Below, one piece after another: positions 33,073 to 42,469 of a stretch of 64,000 nucleotides of DNA (position 1 is its first letter; each line of letters starts with the position of its first letter). Below the pieces are notes generated by a model. That model had not been told where the DNA came from and ran no database searches. It worked only from the letters and a program-made list of their open reading frames with translations. This stretch comes from Lineus longissimus. Taxonomy: Eukaryota > Nemertea > Pilidiophora > Heteronemertea > Lineidae. Location: the NCBI RefSeq assembly GCF_910592395.1, contig NC_088315.1, forward strand, positions 10,232,501 through 10,296,500. The letters run 5' to 3'. The position numbers and the translations under genes were made by a program.

Positions 33073-36000
33073 ATGACTGATAAGAATCAGAAAATACTTT
33101 GCACTACATGTGACAAGTACATATCCTACAATAATATGGCTATTCACAGGAGAACCAAAGGTCACTTAAGTAAATTAAATCCGGATTATGTGCCTCTTGC
33201 TCAACCCCGAGCCCAATCACTGATCCCTAAAACTATGGATAAGAAACTTGCATTTGAGGAAAATGAGCTAGATGGCATAAAGAAAGTGAGTGGAATAGAA
33301 ATAGTAAAACAATTTGGAAAGCCTGTAGTCACCATTAGTTTGAAGATTGACAGAGAAGCTAAACAAGTGTATGAATACAGAGATAAATTAGAGGAGGTAT
33401 TATTTCAACTCAATGATTACCATCACAAAATTAGCATATCAGTATTTGCTCAGTTTGATCGACCTTTGGTCGAAGAGCAGAGCATTGATCGTCAAGGTGA
33501 AAGTGTAACCCGGACTACGTCCAGAGAGCATAGCTCGACTAGGACAAAGTCCCGAGAACAAAGTATAACACACCCCATACAGTCCCCAATGGAAAGCATA
33601 ATTTCAAGGAACCAGGCAATTTATGCCATAACCAACCAGTTAAACTACATTAAGACACAGATTGAGGAAAGGTACTTTCAAGGGTCTGGACTTACACTGA
33701 ACAAAATAGAGTCTTGTAACATGACCATCTGTTCTTACAAGAGGTGTAAAGGTGGTCATTACACTAAATTACCATTTAAAACAAAAGCAGTAATAAATGT
33801 GGAATCAAATGACAATAAATGTTTTCTCTGGTCTTTATTGGCCGCTAAATATCTGAAAGAAAATCCAGAGACGGACTTTGTCCTGAGAGCAGAGCTCGAG
33901 AGTACATTAAATATTACTACCGATATGCTACAAATGACTTTGTCACGAGAACAGAGTTCGAAAACTACTGATATCAAAATCAAATCATTTCCTGTATGTA
34001 TTCAAAAGGATATTCCTAAGATAGAGAGTGATAATAATCTCAAGATTAATGTGTTCAAGTTAGAGAACGAATGGGCTAAGAGCACCTGTGAGGCAAACTA
34101 GAACCTCTCTACCTGTCCAAGAATTATGATGATGATGATGTCATCGATCTGCTGTATTTCAAGGACCATTTCATGTACATAAGAGACATCAATCTTTTCT
34201 TCCGGACACTAGCTCATAGAGTGTATCTTTGCAGGAGATGCATGAATTACTTTTACAGGAAGTCAACACTAGATAAGCATAAAAAGAAATGTGGAGAACA
34301 CGATTACTGTAAGATTACTTTGCCTCCACCTAACAGTAAATGGTCACAAATTAAATTTGAAAAACACTCATTCAAAAATAGAGTTCCGTTTGTGATCTAT
34401 GCTGATTTCGAAGCGATAAGCACAACAGTCAATGATAACTCGAGCTCTGCTCTCAGGACGAAGTCCGACACAACTCAGAGCAGAGCTCGAGCCGGACTTC
34501 GTCCTCAGACAGATACCACTGTTACCACTAAAAAACTTTTTAAACAAAATGCATCAGCTGTTGGTGTTTATGTTCACTCAGACTACACACACCTTTACAG
34601 TAGCCAGTATGTGTCTCACAGGGGTGCTGATGTTGTAGATGTGTTCTGTAATTGGTTAATCAGGATGGAAGAACAATTCTCTAATTTATTGAACTGTAAC
34701 TTTCCTCTAACAATGACAGATGAAGACTGGCATAAATATCAATTAGAAACACATTGTTACTATTGTAATCAACCTTTGGGATATGACAAGGTCAAGGATC
34801 ATGATCACTACTGTGGTAGATATCGAGGTGCTGCTCACAACTCGTGTAATTTGAATGAAAAGAAAGCTATGTTTGTTCCAGTGTTTTTTCACAATCTCAG
34901 TAATTACGATTCTCACTTATTTATTAAAGAATTAATGACTAAGCTACCGAAGTACAAGAAACTGAAAATACTTGCCAAAACATCAGAGGAATACATTTCA
35001 TTTCAGTTCGGTTGTTTCAGGTTTTTGGACTCGTACAGATTCCTGCAGTCCAGTTTAGACAACATAACCAAATCAATGTTGGATGATGATTTTAAAATTA
35101 CCAGACAGCTGTTCCCAAATACCACTGACTTTAAGCTATTGAGGAAGAAGGGTTCAGTACCTTACTCTTTTTACACATCACATGAAAGCTACAATGTTAC
35201 TTACCTAGAAAAGTCTATGTTTTTTGACGAATTGAAAAATGAAATGGCACCTGATTCTGCCTATGATGAGGCTAAGGTAATATGGGATCATTTCAAGATC
35301 AGGAATCACGGTGAGTTCATTGACCTCTACCTCAAAACTGATGTGATCCTTTTAGCTGATTTATTTGAGAAATTCAGGGATGTCAATTTGAACTACTTTC
35401 AGATAGATCCATGTCACTGTTACTCGGCACCAGGCCTAACCTGGCAAGCTGGTTTGAAGTACACAGGAATAAACCTAGAACTACTGACTGATACCAACAT
35501 CTTACTTACTTTTGAGAAAGCAATACGAGGTGGAATTTCGGGTGTTATGGGAACAAGACATGTCAAGGCAGATGAACACCACAAACTACTCTACGTAGAC
35601 GCAAATAATCTCTACGGCTGGTCCATGATGGAACCTCAACCCTATGGTAGTTTTGAAATGATAGATATTGATCCACTCGAGCTATGCTCTCAGGACAAAG
35701 TCCGACTTAACATGAATGTTATCAGTAAAGAGCAGATTATGGCAATTCCAAGTGATAGTGAAGTAGGCTACTTTTTAGAGGTTGATTTGGAGTATCCAGG
35801 AAATATTAAATTTAAGTCAAGGAACTTTCCATTCTGTCCCGAATCTCTCTTTATTAAAGATGATGAATTAAGTCCTTACCAGAGAGAGTTACTGGGCGAT
35901 GATAAAAGATCAAATGTAGAGAAACTAATACTAACACAAAAGGAGAAAACTAATTACATAGTGCATTACAGAATGCTACAATTTTACCTCAAGCACGGAA

Positions 36001-36926
36001 TGGTACTTAAGAGGGTTCATTCAGTGATAAGCTTTAAACAATCAAAGTGGTTAGCACCATACATTGATTTTAACACTAAAAGACGTATGGATTCTAAGAC
36101 TGATTTTGAGAAAGACTATTTTAAGCTCATGAATAATGCGTTCTACGGAAAGACTTGTGAGAATGTAAGGAACAGGGTTGAAATTGAATTTGTATCGGAC
36201 GGGGAGAGAGCCAGGAATGTAATGGCCAATCCCAGGTTTTCATCGATATGCGTATTTGACGAACATAATGCTGCTATTAGCATGAGGAAAACATCAATGA
36301 AATTCAACAAACCAATCTACATAGGAGCTTCAGTACTTGAATTGTCTAAATTATTAATGTATGAATTCTATTATGAAGTTCTTCAACCGTACTTTGGTGA
36401 GAAAAATATTGAACTGCTGTATCTAGATACAGATTCCTTTGTACTTAACATTAATACTGATGACTTAACTAAAGACTTAAAGGAGTTGAGACACTATTTT
36501 GATTTCAGTAATTATCCAAAAGATCATCCACTCTATGACACCAGTAAGAAGAAGGTACCAGGCTACTTTAAGGATGAGCTAGGAGGAGTAGAGATGACTG
36601 AATTCATTGCCCTGAGAAGTAAGATGTACGCTTACAGAACAAAAGATTACGATTCTAAGAAATTGAAGGGTATTGCCAAGAATGTAGTAAGGAGAAATAT
36701 CTCATTTGATGACTATGTTGATTGTCTTGAAAAGAGTAGGTCATTTTACCACAAGATGAGACACTTAAGATCAGATAAACACCAAATCTATTTGGAAGAA
36801 GTTGACAAAAAAAGCCTCAGTCCTTTTGATGACAAGAGGTTCATACTTGAAGATGGAATAAGCACCTTACCATTTGGAATGTATTATGAAGGCTACATAG
36901 ATTACAGCGATTCAAACTTCGCTTGA
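33073..36926 (+). pseudogene. Protein-primed family B DNA polymerase, element A (frameshifted)
   Basis: Replicates the element. The N-terminal part (33073-34101) has a C2H2-like finger (CTTCDKYISYNNMAIHRRTKGH region) and CFLWSLLAAKY, typical of the Polinton polymerase N-region. A one-base shift at about 34092-34101 moves the frame to 34104-36926. There follow ExoI IYADFEAI, an endonuclease-VII-like zinc cluster (CYYCNQPL ... DHDHYCGRYRGAAHNSCN), ExoII HNLSNYDSHLF, ExoIII YLKTDVILLADL, motif A DANNLYGWSMM, motif B KLMNNAFYGK and motif C LYLDTDS. Palindromic repeats sit after ExoI and after motif A. All catalytic Asp residues are present, so only the frameshift argues against function. Confidence 0.92.
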
Positions 36927-37321
36927 GTTGCAAAAATCATTATTCGGACTTTGTCCTGAGAGCATAGCTCGATTAAACTAATGAATAGGGTGGTGCTGAT
37001 GGTAGTGCTACTTGGTGAAATTCACCCCTAACACCGAAGTCATGGTGATAGTGATAGTGATACACCACATTAGGATTAGGACTATTTAGTCGGACTTCGT
37101 CCTCGGGACTTTGTCCTAGTCCGACTTCGTCTTGAGAGCATAGCTTGAGTCGAACTTTGTTCTCTGGACGTAGTCCGGGTCCTGTTTGATTTACTGAACT
37201 TTTAGTTTTTCTAGCATCTCTGTCTGTGCTAGTTTTTTTCCTTCTTCTAAAAAAGTCTTCTTTAAAGACTCTACATCAACAGCTGAACTTGCCTCCCTTT
37301 GTTTTTTCCTAATGGCATTTT
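36927..37321. other. Convergent intergenic spacer with palindromes
   Basis: This separates the ends of the polymerase and the 175-residue gene. It carries one intact palindrome (36943-36972) and a cluster of about three (37089-37180). The rest has GTGATAGTGATAGTGAT microsatellite-like sequence. The hairpins could act as bidirectional terminators; this is inference. Confidence 0.6.
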
Positions 37322-37849
37322 TCATCGAAATGTATTTCTCCTCTCCTTGAGAATCAAAGTAAACTCATCTGTAGATATGTGAGAATCGGTTAAGGCTTTA
37401 CTAACCAAATCATTGATTGTGTTCAGTTTTGAAATTGCCAACATTCTGATATTCTCATGCTTTTCAATTTTCCTTAGAATATTCTTTTTCTCCCAGCCTA
37501 AGGCTGATGAAATAATGGCACTACCTATTGTTACGCCACCCAAAGCTAAGCCTATCGGTGCCGTGATGACACCAGCTAGAGCGGAAACACCAACAGATCC
37601 GGCTGCTACGCTAGTTAAATTAAGGAAGTGGCTAATGCCAGTAATTACGCTAAATGCTTTTTTGTACTTTGAAAATATCTTTCTTCTAAATTCAATCTCG
37701 CTTTCTAAGAAACTCTTAACATCACATATTTGTTGTAGTCTGAAAGCCTGAGGGTTACTTTCTGTATGCTTTTCAGACCTTTCATAGTTTAATTGACTTT
37801 CAGAGTTTAAATTACTTAAATCTGGATAAACCTTGTTGTCTCCATTCAT
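37322..37849 (-). CDS. Glycine-rich hydrophobic membrane protein, element A
   Basis: 175 residues. A helical N-terminal part (SFLESEIEFRRKIFSKYKKAF) precedes a long small-residue hydrophobic region (GVSALAGVITAPIGLALGGV, about 85-115), then a charged helix (KHENIRMLAISKLNTINDLVSKAL). The pattern matches a common accessory protein of invertebrate Polintons, probably membrane-active or virion-associated. No palindrome inside. The downstream neighbour on the same strand is the polymerase spacer. Confidence 0.65.
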   Translation of the reverse strand: MNGDNKVYPDLSNLNSESQLNYERSEKHTESNPQAFRLQQICDVKSFLESEIEFRRKIFSKYKKAFSVITGISHFLNLTSVAAGSVGVSALAGVITAPIGLALGGVTIGSAIISSALGWEKKNILRKIEKHENIRMLAISKLNTINDLVSKALTDSHISTDEFTLILKERRNTFR

Positions 37850-37853
37850 TTAA

Positions 37854-38114
37854 TTAGTGGGAATAACTAGAATCAGTTGTTCTGTCATTTCTAGTGTTTA
37901 GTGTTGATCTTGCAGACACTACAGGTTTTTGAAGTACATTAAATTTTAAAGGTTTTTCTGACCCAACAGGTTTTTCTAACCCAGCAGGTTTTAAAGGTTT
38001 TTCGGGACCAGGCTCCAACTTTGACTCTACTTCTGCCTCTAATTCTGTATGAAATCGTTCTAATCTTTCTTTCCAATTACGTGGTCGTTTTGTGTAACCC
38101 CAAGTTCTATTCAT
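37854..38114 (-). CDS. Small Pro/Lys/Glu-rich protein, element A
   Basis: 86 residues. It has a basic N-terminus (TKRPRNWKERLERFH) and Glu/Pro/Lys repeats (GLEKPVGSEKPLKF). It is probably disordered. It lies 4 bp upstream of the 175-residue gene and 19 bp downstream of the HNH-like gene on the same strand, so it may be co-transcribed. No family is recognised. Confidence 0.45.
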   Translation of the reverse strand: MNRTWGYTKRPRNWKERLERFHTELEAEVESKLEPGPEKPLKPAGLEKPVGSEKPLKFNVLQKPVVSARSTLNTRNDRTTDSSYSH

Positions 38115-38133
38115 TTAATTAAGTAAAATAAAA

Positions 38134-39276
38134 TCAATTCACTGCAAAGAGTAAATTTCTTTCAAGTCTATTATTCAACTTAATCATCTCGTTTATGATT
38201 TCTGTCTGACTACATATGTTAATGTTCTGGTTCATTCTCATGTTATTATTTAAATTCGATAATCTATCAAGCAGAATCATATTTTCATCACGAAGATAAT
38301 CCCCGAAATGCTGTGATATCACTATTTTCCAATCTGGTATTACATCCTGGTCTCGAAAGACAAACCAGTTTTCACTTCTCATCTTTACCATGAAATCCAT
38401 TGACCTATCCAATTGATCCTTAAATAGTGTGTAGTCTACTTTAGCACTCTTCTGTCTGTTTTCTGTCTTTTCCATTGGTCTCATGTTAAACCAAGCAAAG
38501 CACAGTTCAGGTTTATCTTTGAATTCCTTGATTGGTAAGACATGATCCAACTCTTCTTCTACTATTCGAACTCTGTTCTCGGGACTTTGTCCTATTGGAG
38601 ATAGACTCCTCTGGTACTCTAACCACTGTGAGAAGAAACTGTCTGTACATCCTAGATTAAATGAGGAATTACCGGTCGGACTTCGTCCTGAGAGCAGAGC
38701 TCGATTACACTCTCCCTTAGAAATGCGGTTAAGACCAACTCTAATTTTGTGTCTGTCTCTATTACCATTTTGGTCAAGGTAATCCTTTTTGTAATATGAA
38801 TTAAAACATGATCTGCAGTTACCTCTATTTCCGTTTTTACCAAATTCACCATCACTTAGTAATTTAATTTCATAACATTTATTACATCCCTTGATTTTAC
38901 TTGAACCACATTCTTTACAGTAATCAAGTAGTTTATTACGCCTGTTCTTTTCAAAATTAATTTCAGGTTTCTTTTCACAGCACTTAACACAATAAATTGT
39001 AGGTTGATTTTCCATGTTTTGATTCATCATATTATTCTGATTTATCATATTTTGATTTTCCATGTTTTGATTTTCCATGTTTTGATTTAACATAATCTGA
39101 TTTAAGATAAACTGATTTATCATATTTTGATTTAACATATTATTTTGATGCAAATAATACAAAAACTTCTGAATATTTTGATTCATCATATTATCATGAT
39201 TCATCATACCATTTTGATTCATCATACCATTTTGATTCATCATACCATTTTGATTATCAAATATTGCTCCATCCAT
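38134..39276 (-). CDS. Asn/Gln/Met-repeat zinc protein with HNH-like domain, element A
   Basis: 380 residues. Residues 1-90 are NQNMM/ENQNM repeats. Residues ~95-170 hold four CxxC-type pairs (CVKCC, CKEC, CNKC, CRSC). Two palindromic repeats follow (RALLSGRSPT and IGQSPENRVR). A compact HNH-nuclease-like core comes next (EELDHVLPIKEF ... CFAWFNMRP, His and Asn visible), and a helical tail ends the protein. The cysteine-rich and HNH parts suggest a DNA-binding nuclease; substrate unknown. The 38652-38855 frame is a shadow. Confidence 0.65.
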   Translation of the reverse strand: MDGAIFDNQNGMMNQNGMMNQNGMMNHDNMMNQNIQKFLYYLHQNNMLNQNMINQFILNQIMLNQNMENQNMENQNMINQNNMMNQNMENQPTIYCVKCCEKKPEINFEKNRRNKLLDYCKECGSSKIKGCNKCYEIKLLSDGEFGKNGNRGNCRSCFNSYYKKDYLDQNGNRDRHKIRVGLNRISKGECNRALLSGRSPTGNSSFNLGCTDSFFSQWLEYQRSLSPIGQSPENRVRIVEEELDHVLPIKEFKDKPELCFAWFNMRPMEKTENRQKSAKVDYTLFKDQLDRSMDFMVKMRSENWFVFRDQDVIPDWKIVISQHFGDYLRDENMILLDRLSNLNNNMRMNQNINICSQTEIINEMIKLNNRLERNLLFAVN

Positions 39277-39364
39277 TTCTTTCTTTATTTAGTAGGACAT
39301 TTTTTTTTTAAATTACGTTTTTCTAACTTGCTCTTGTGACTTAAGTCACTTTAGAGACTTTATT

Positions 39365-40476
39365 TCATTTCAATGATTTGATATCAGAAACTGGTAACCA
39401 TTCATTGAACTTATCACTGTAACCCTTCCACTTCACTAATCCGTATTTCTTGCCTTTACTGGTCTTGTACCTTAGGATTTTCTCGATCTTGTACTCTAGC
39501 TGGTCAGGATTAGGAACATAGCTCAATTCCTCTTCATAGAAATATCCTTGAATTTCTTCTTTGTGGTAATCCTCAAGCTTGTAGACGATAGGGTGAGTAA
39601 AGATGATCTGTTTGATTTGGAACACCTCCTCGGTGTAGTTGGGCATGTAACCTTTACCGAAAATGGACTTGTACTTTGAAATTCTTACACTGTCACCTAC
39701 TTTGTACTTTGGATTACCAAATGTCTCTTTGAGGTGAAGACCGTAAAGATTGTACCACACTGTTCCTTCGTTTTCCATCTTTCTGGCGTCTACAGGTTTC
39801 ATACCTATTGATGAGTGAAATGTGTTATTGTAGCCGCTGACCAGGTCATCCAGAACGTCAATCCACTTGTCAGTCTCCTTAGCGGTGAAATAACGCCACA
39901 TTTTTTCTTTAAGGGTTCTATTGAATCTCTCTACTAATGCTGCCTTCTTATCAGATTTTGTGGAGAACCATTCTATGTCATTTTCTGTTAAGAGTTCCTT
40001 GAAGTGTTTGTTGTAAAATTCTTTACCGTCATCAAACTGGATTTTCGTTGGTTTTGCTTCCTCAAATATCACTTTAAATGCATCTCTGATTTCTTCTCCC
40101 CTCTTACTCTTAACTGCTAGAGCCCAAGAAAAACGACTAAATAGATCTATGATTGTTAAAATGAATCTGAAACCCTATTCTGTTTCTCAAATTTTTGCAT
40201 GTCCACAAGATCTGCTTGCCATTGTTGATCGATGTACGATACCATTGTCTTTCGGAACGTAAATTTCTTAATGGCCGGTTTGTGTAGTTGGTGAGTTGGT
40301 AGTGTTTCTAGAAATTCTTTCACTTAATAAGTTTTCCTGAGCTCTGCTCTGGAGACGAAGTCATATCTTCCTTGACCTGTTTCCAGATTTTACTCAAAGA
40401 ACTGTAAGCCACGGGACTCTCGGGGTTGTAGTACAAATCCCTTAGATACTGCTGTGTGTCATCCTTTACATCCATT
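39365..40476 (-). pseudogene. Retroviral-type integrase with chromodomain, element A (frameshifted)
   Basis: Inserts the element into chromosomes. The intact C-terminal 235 codons (40072-39365) contain the second Asp (IQFDDGKEF) and the Glu (VERFNRTLKEKM) of the DDE centre, an SH3-like DNA-binding region (YKVGDSVRISKYKSIF), and a chromodomain (EKILRYKTSKGKKYGLVKWKGY). The N-terminal part lies upstream in other frames: LYYNPESPVAYSSLSKIW, then an interruption at a degenerate palindrome (40337-40363), then WQADLVDM with the first Asp, then a second shift before TIIDLFSRFSWA. Two or more frameshifts make this copy non-functional as read. Confidence 0.88.
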
Positions 40477-40479
40477 TAA

Positions 40480-41100
40480 ATGAGTGAAGTATTTATTTAC
40501 GAGCCACACAATATGTTAATTTCTGGTGTTACCAATTGTGGTAAGACATATTTTGCCCTTGACCTCTTAGAAAAGGAGTTTCGGCACAAGTTCCAGAACA
40601 TAGTCATTTTCTGTCCAACATATTTCAACAATAAGACATATGAAAGGAAATGGATTTACCAAGACAAGAACGTCTACATAGTTAATCCCGAAGCTGTGGC
40701 CAGTAATTTGGACCTTGTGCTTCAGTTTGCTACTCTGACCTTTGCTGGTTCTAACACATTATTCCTCATTGATGACTGTGCTAATTTGAGAGACACAAAA
40801 AAGAAGGTGTCCGAGTTATGTAATCTTGCCTTTTCCGGCAGGCACTACAATCTCACTGTTTGGTTACTAGTTCAGAAGTACAATTCAGTTGTCAAGGACT
40901 ACAGAGAGAACATAAGAATTTTAGTATTATTTTTTAATAAGGATGAATCAGCCATGAAAGATGCCTTAGAAGAAAACAGTGTTATTCCTAAGGAGAAAAG
41001 ACAGTACTACATAGAAGAACTTAAGATGAAAAAAGGATCAAAACTGATCATTAGACTACAACATCCATTTGGATTTACTCCTTCCCATCAAAAATCTTAG
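40480..41100 (+). CDS. DNA-packaging ATPase (A32-like, FtsK/HerA type), element A
   Basis: 206 residues. Walker A GVTNCGKT (16-23) and Walker B LFLIDDC (94-100) are clear. An FSGRHYNLTVWLLVQ stretch follows, typical of the arginine-finger/sensor region of poxvirus A32-like packaging ATPases. It would drive genome encapsidation. The start is 4 bp from the divergent integrase start, implying a shared bidirectional promoter. The frame is intact, and palindromes start just after its stop. Confidence 0.9.
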   Translation: MSEVFIYEPHNMLISGVTNCGKTYFALDLLEKEFRHKFQNIVIFCPTYFNNKTYERKWIYQDKNVYIVNPEAVASNLDLVLQFATLTFAGSNTLFLIDDCANLRDTKKKVSELCNLAFSGRHYNLTVWLLVQKYNSVVKDYRENIRILVLFFNKDESAMKDALEENSVIPKEKRQYYIEELKMKKGSKLIIRLQHPFGFTPSHQKS

Positions 41101-41110
41101 TCCCGCTTCT

Positions 41111-41180
41111 GATCGAGCTATGCTCTCAGGACTGTGTCCGATCATCAGGACTGTGTCCGATCATCAGGACTGTGTCCGAT
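41111..41180. repeat. Palindrome with triplicated second hairpin
   Basis: A full copy (GATCGAGCTATGCTC plus the GGAC hairpin) is followed by two further 19-bp units TCAGGACTGTGTCCGATCA that contain only the second hairpin. All have loop TGT in place of AAA. It lies between the ATPase stop and the end of the convergent membrane-protein gene, which it overlaps slightly. Confidence 0.85.
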
Positions 41181-41622
41181 CAGTGGTCTTAGTCTTTCTA
41201 ACCCTAGTAAAATAATAAATTATTAACCCTAAACCACTAAGTCCTAGGATAATCCATAGGTACTCGTATTTCTTCATTTCATCACTAGGTTGGTAGTAAT
41301 CACTTAATTGTGGTCGCTGAGGTAGTACAATAGTTCTTTCTGGATGTAAATGATTGTAAACAGTAAGTGCTGAATCAGTATTGTTAAAATCAATAGAAGC
41401 GTCTCTTTCTCTCTTTAATTCAAGGTTAACGAAGTCAATGGTACTTTTCCTATGCTCATCCCATTCTGTGGATGCTCTTTGCAATTGCTCTTGAGCTAAA
41501 TTATGTCTCTTCATTTCAGTCTCATAGCCATTCTTGTCTAGTTTTTTAAAAAGGTAACCGGATCCAGTGAATGCTAATCCATTGATTATTGCAGATCCAA
41601 ATAACATGCCAATGCCAGCCAT
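41164..41622 (-). CDS. Two-TM virion-type membrane protein, element A
   Basis: 152 residues. N-terminal hydrophobic segment (IGMLFGSAIINGLAFTGSGYLF), then a charged helix (TEMKRHNLAQEQLQRASTEWDEHRKST), then PQRPQLSDYYQPSDEMKKYEY and a C-terminal transmembrane helix (LWIILGLSGLGLIIYYF) with a basic tail. The order and spacing are characteristic of a widespread Polinton membrane protein of unknown role. Confidence 0.75.
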   Translation of the reverse strand: MAGIGMLFGSAIINGLAFTGSGYLFKKLDKNGYETEMKRHNLAQEQLQRASTEWDEHRKSTIDFVNLELKRERDASIDFNNTDSALTVYNHLHPERTIVLPQRPQLSDYYQPSDEMKKYEYLWIILGLSGLGLIIYYFTRVRKTKTTDRTQS

Positions 41623-41644
41623 TTTATTTCAACGAATTTTAATT

Positions 41645-42412
41645 TCAATGATGTGTCCCTGAGAGCATAGCTCGAGTTAATACCAATTGGTACTGTACAT
41701 TATGACCATTAAGATCGATGATGTCACCTTTTTCATCAGTTAAGCGAATATTCAGCTTATTGAATCTTGGTTTACAGGGAATTGCTATTGGTTTCTCAAA
41801 TGTGTATACTATTAAATCTCCAAAATTAGCTTCCTTTATTGGTCTTGTGGTTAGCACATCAGATGCTTCACCATTACTTAATACACTATTAGATTCGATT
41901 ATGTCACAGTGAAAAACAAAATGGTTAATTGGTCTAAAATTGATGGGTTTCTCGCTTACAACATCATCCTTACTTTTATTGTCTAAAGGGTAAGGCCATT
42001 CTGATTTCATGCCAAATAATTCATTACTTTTACCAAGAAAATAGATCTGATAATGCGCCTCATTTTTTCTCTTTAGGAAGTGTAAGACGGCCTTACCTGT
42101 TGGTTCTTCAAGGTCAAATCTGACAGCACCTCTACTCATACTATTTTCTTTCAACTTATCCGCAAATACTTTTGAAAAGCTCTGTAGGTCATAGAGACCA
42201 TCTGGTAGCGTAATCTCTGCCACATCAAACCCCTTAACTTTGATTCGGTTATTCTCCCTGGCTGCACTTATGTTGTAGAATGTACAAGGTATTACTGCAA
42301 AAGTTAAAGTGATGCTACATGCATCCTGAATTTCAGTCTTGAGATTGACTGTTAAATCACTTGAACTCTGATCTGGATAGTCACTTGAATCTATGTTCAT
42401 TACAGTAACCAT
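41645..42412 (-). CDS. Penton-like minor capsid protein, element A
   Basis: 255 residues, strand-rich. Family-like features are an N-terminal NIDSSDYPDQSSSDLTVNL, the VIPCTFYNIS strand, YDLQSFSKVFADKL, FVFHCDIIESNSVL, and the terminal RFNKLNIRLTDEKGDIIDLNG jelly-roll strand. It would fill capsid vertices alongside the major capsid protein. A palindromic repeat at 41653-41676 provides the last residues (LTRAMLSG). It lies between the membrane protein and the small TM gene on the same strand, within the structural block. Confidence 0.75.
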   Translation of the reverse strand: MVTVMNIDSSDYPDQSSSDLTVNLKTEIQDACSITLTFAVIPCTFYNISAARENNRIKVKGFDVAEITLPDGLYDLQSFSKVFADKLKENSMSRGAVRFDLEEPTGKAVLHFLKRKNEAHYQIYFLGKSNELFGMKSEWPYPLDNKSKDDVVSEKPINFRPINHFVFHCDIIESNSVLSNGEASDVLTTRPIKEANFGDLIVYTFEKPIAIPCKPRFNKLNIRLTDEKGDIIDLNGHNVQYQLVLTRAMLSGTHH

Positions 42413-42469
42413 TTACTTAAGCAAATTTTCGTTTTCAAATTTACCTTTTATCAAATAAGTAAATTATTC

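Larger units (their letters stand above)
27561..41676. repeat. Double-hairpin palindromic repeat family (~30 copies)
   Basis: The core has two small hairpins: TCGAGCTMTGCTC (stem GAGC/GCTC), then TCA, then GGACRAAGTCC (stem GGAC/GTCC), then GAC. Copies: 27561-27590; 29485-29543 (2); 30425-30514 (3 tandem); 30656-30681 (partial); 30867-30897; 31537-31566; 31900-31958 (2); 32058-32146 (3); 33510-33564 (2); 33871-33899; 33936-33961; 34439-34506 (2, the second rearranged); 35676-35706; 36943-36972; 37089-37180 (about 3); 38564-38594; 38675-38704; 40337-40363 (degenerate); 41111-41180 (one plus two half copies); 41653-41676. Most lie in coding sequence without breaking the frame. None was seen outside element A in this window. 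Confidence 0.93.

Noticed and set aside
34092-34103. Programmed -1 frameshift in element A PolB
   Set aside because: The junction (GGCAAACTA) has no classical slippery heptamer of the XXXYYYZ type; a one-base indel is simpler.
27561-41676. CRISPR-like array
   Set aside because: The ~30-bp repeats are irregularly spaced, in both orientations and inside genes; there are no uniform spacers and the context is a eukaryotic element.
27561-41676. Palindromes as recombinase (FRT/loxP-like) sites
   Set aside because: Considered because of the inverted arms, but each unit holds two independent short hairpins rather than one spacer flanked by long arms, and no tyrosine recombinase gene is seen.
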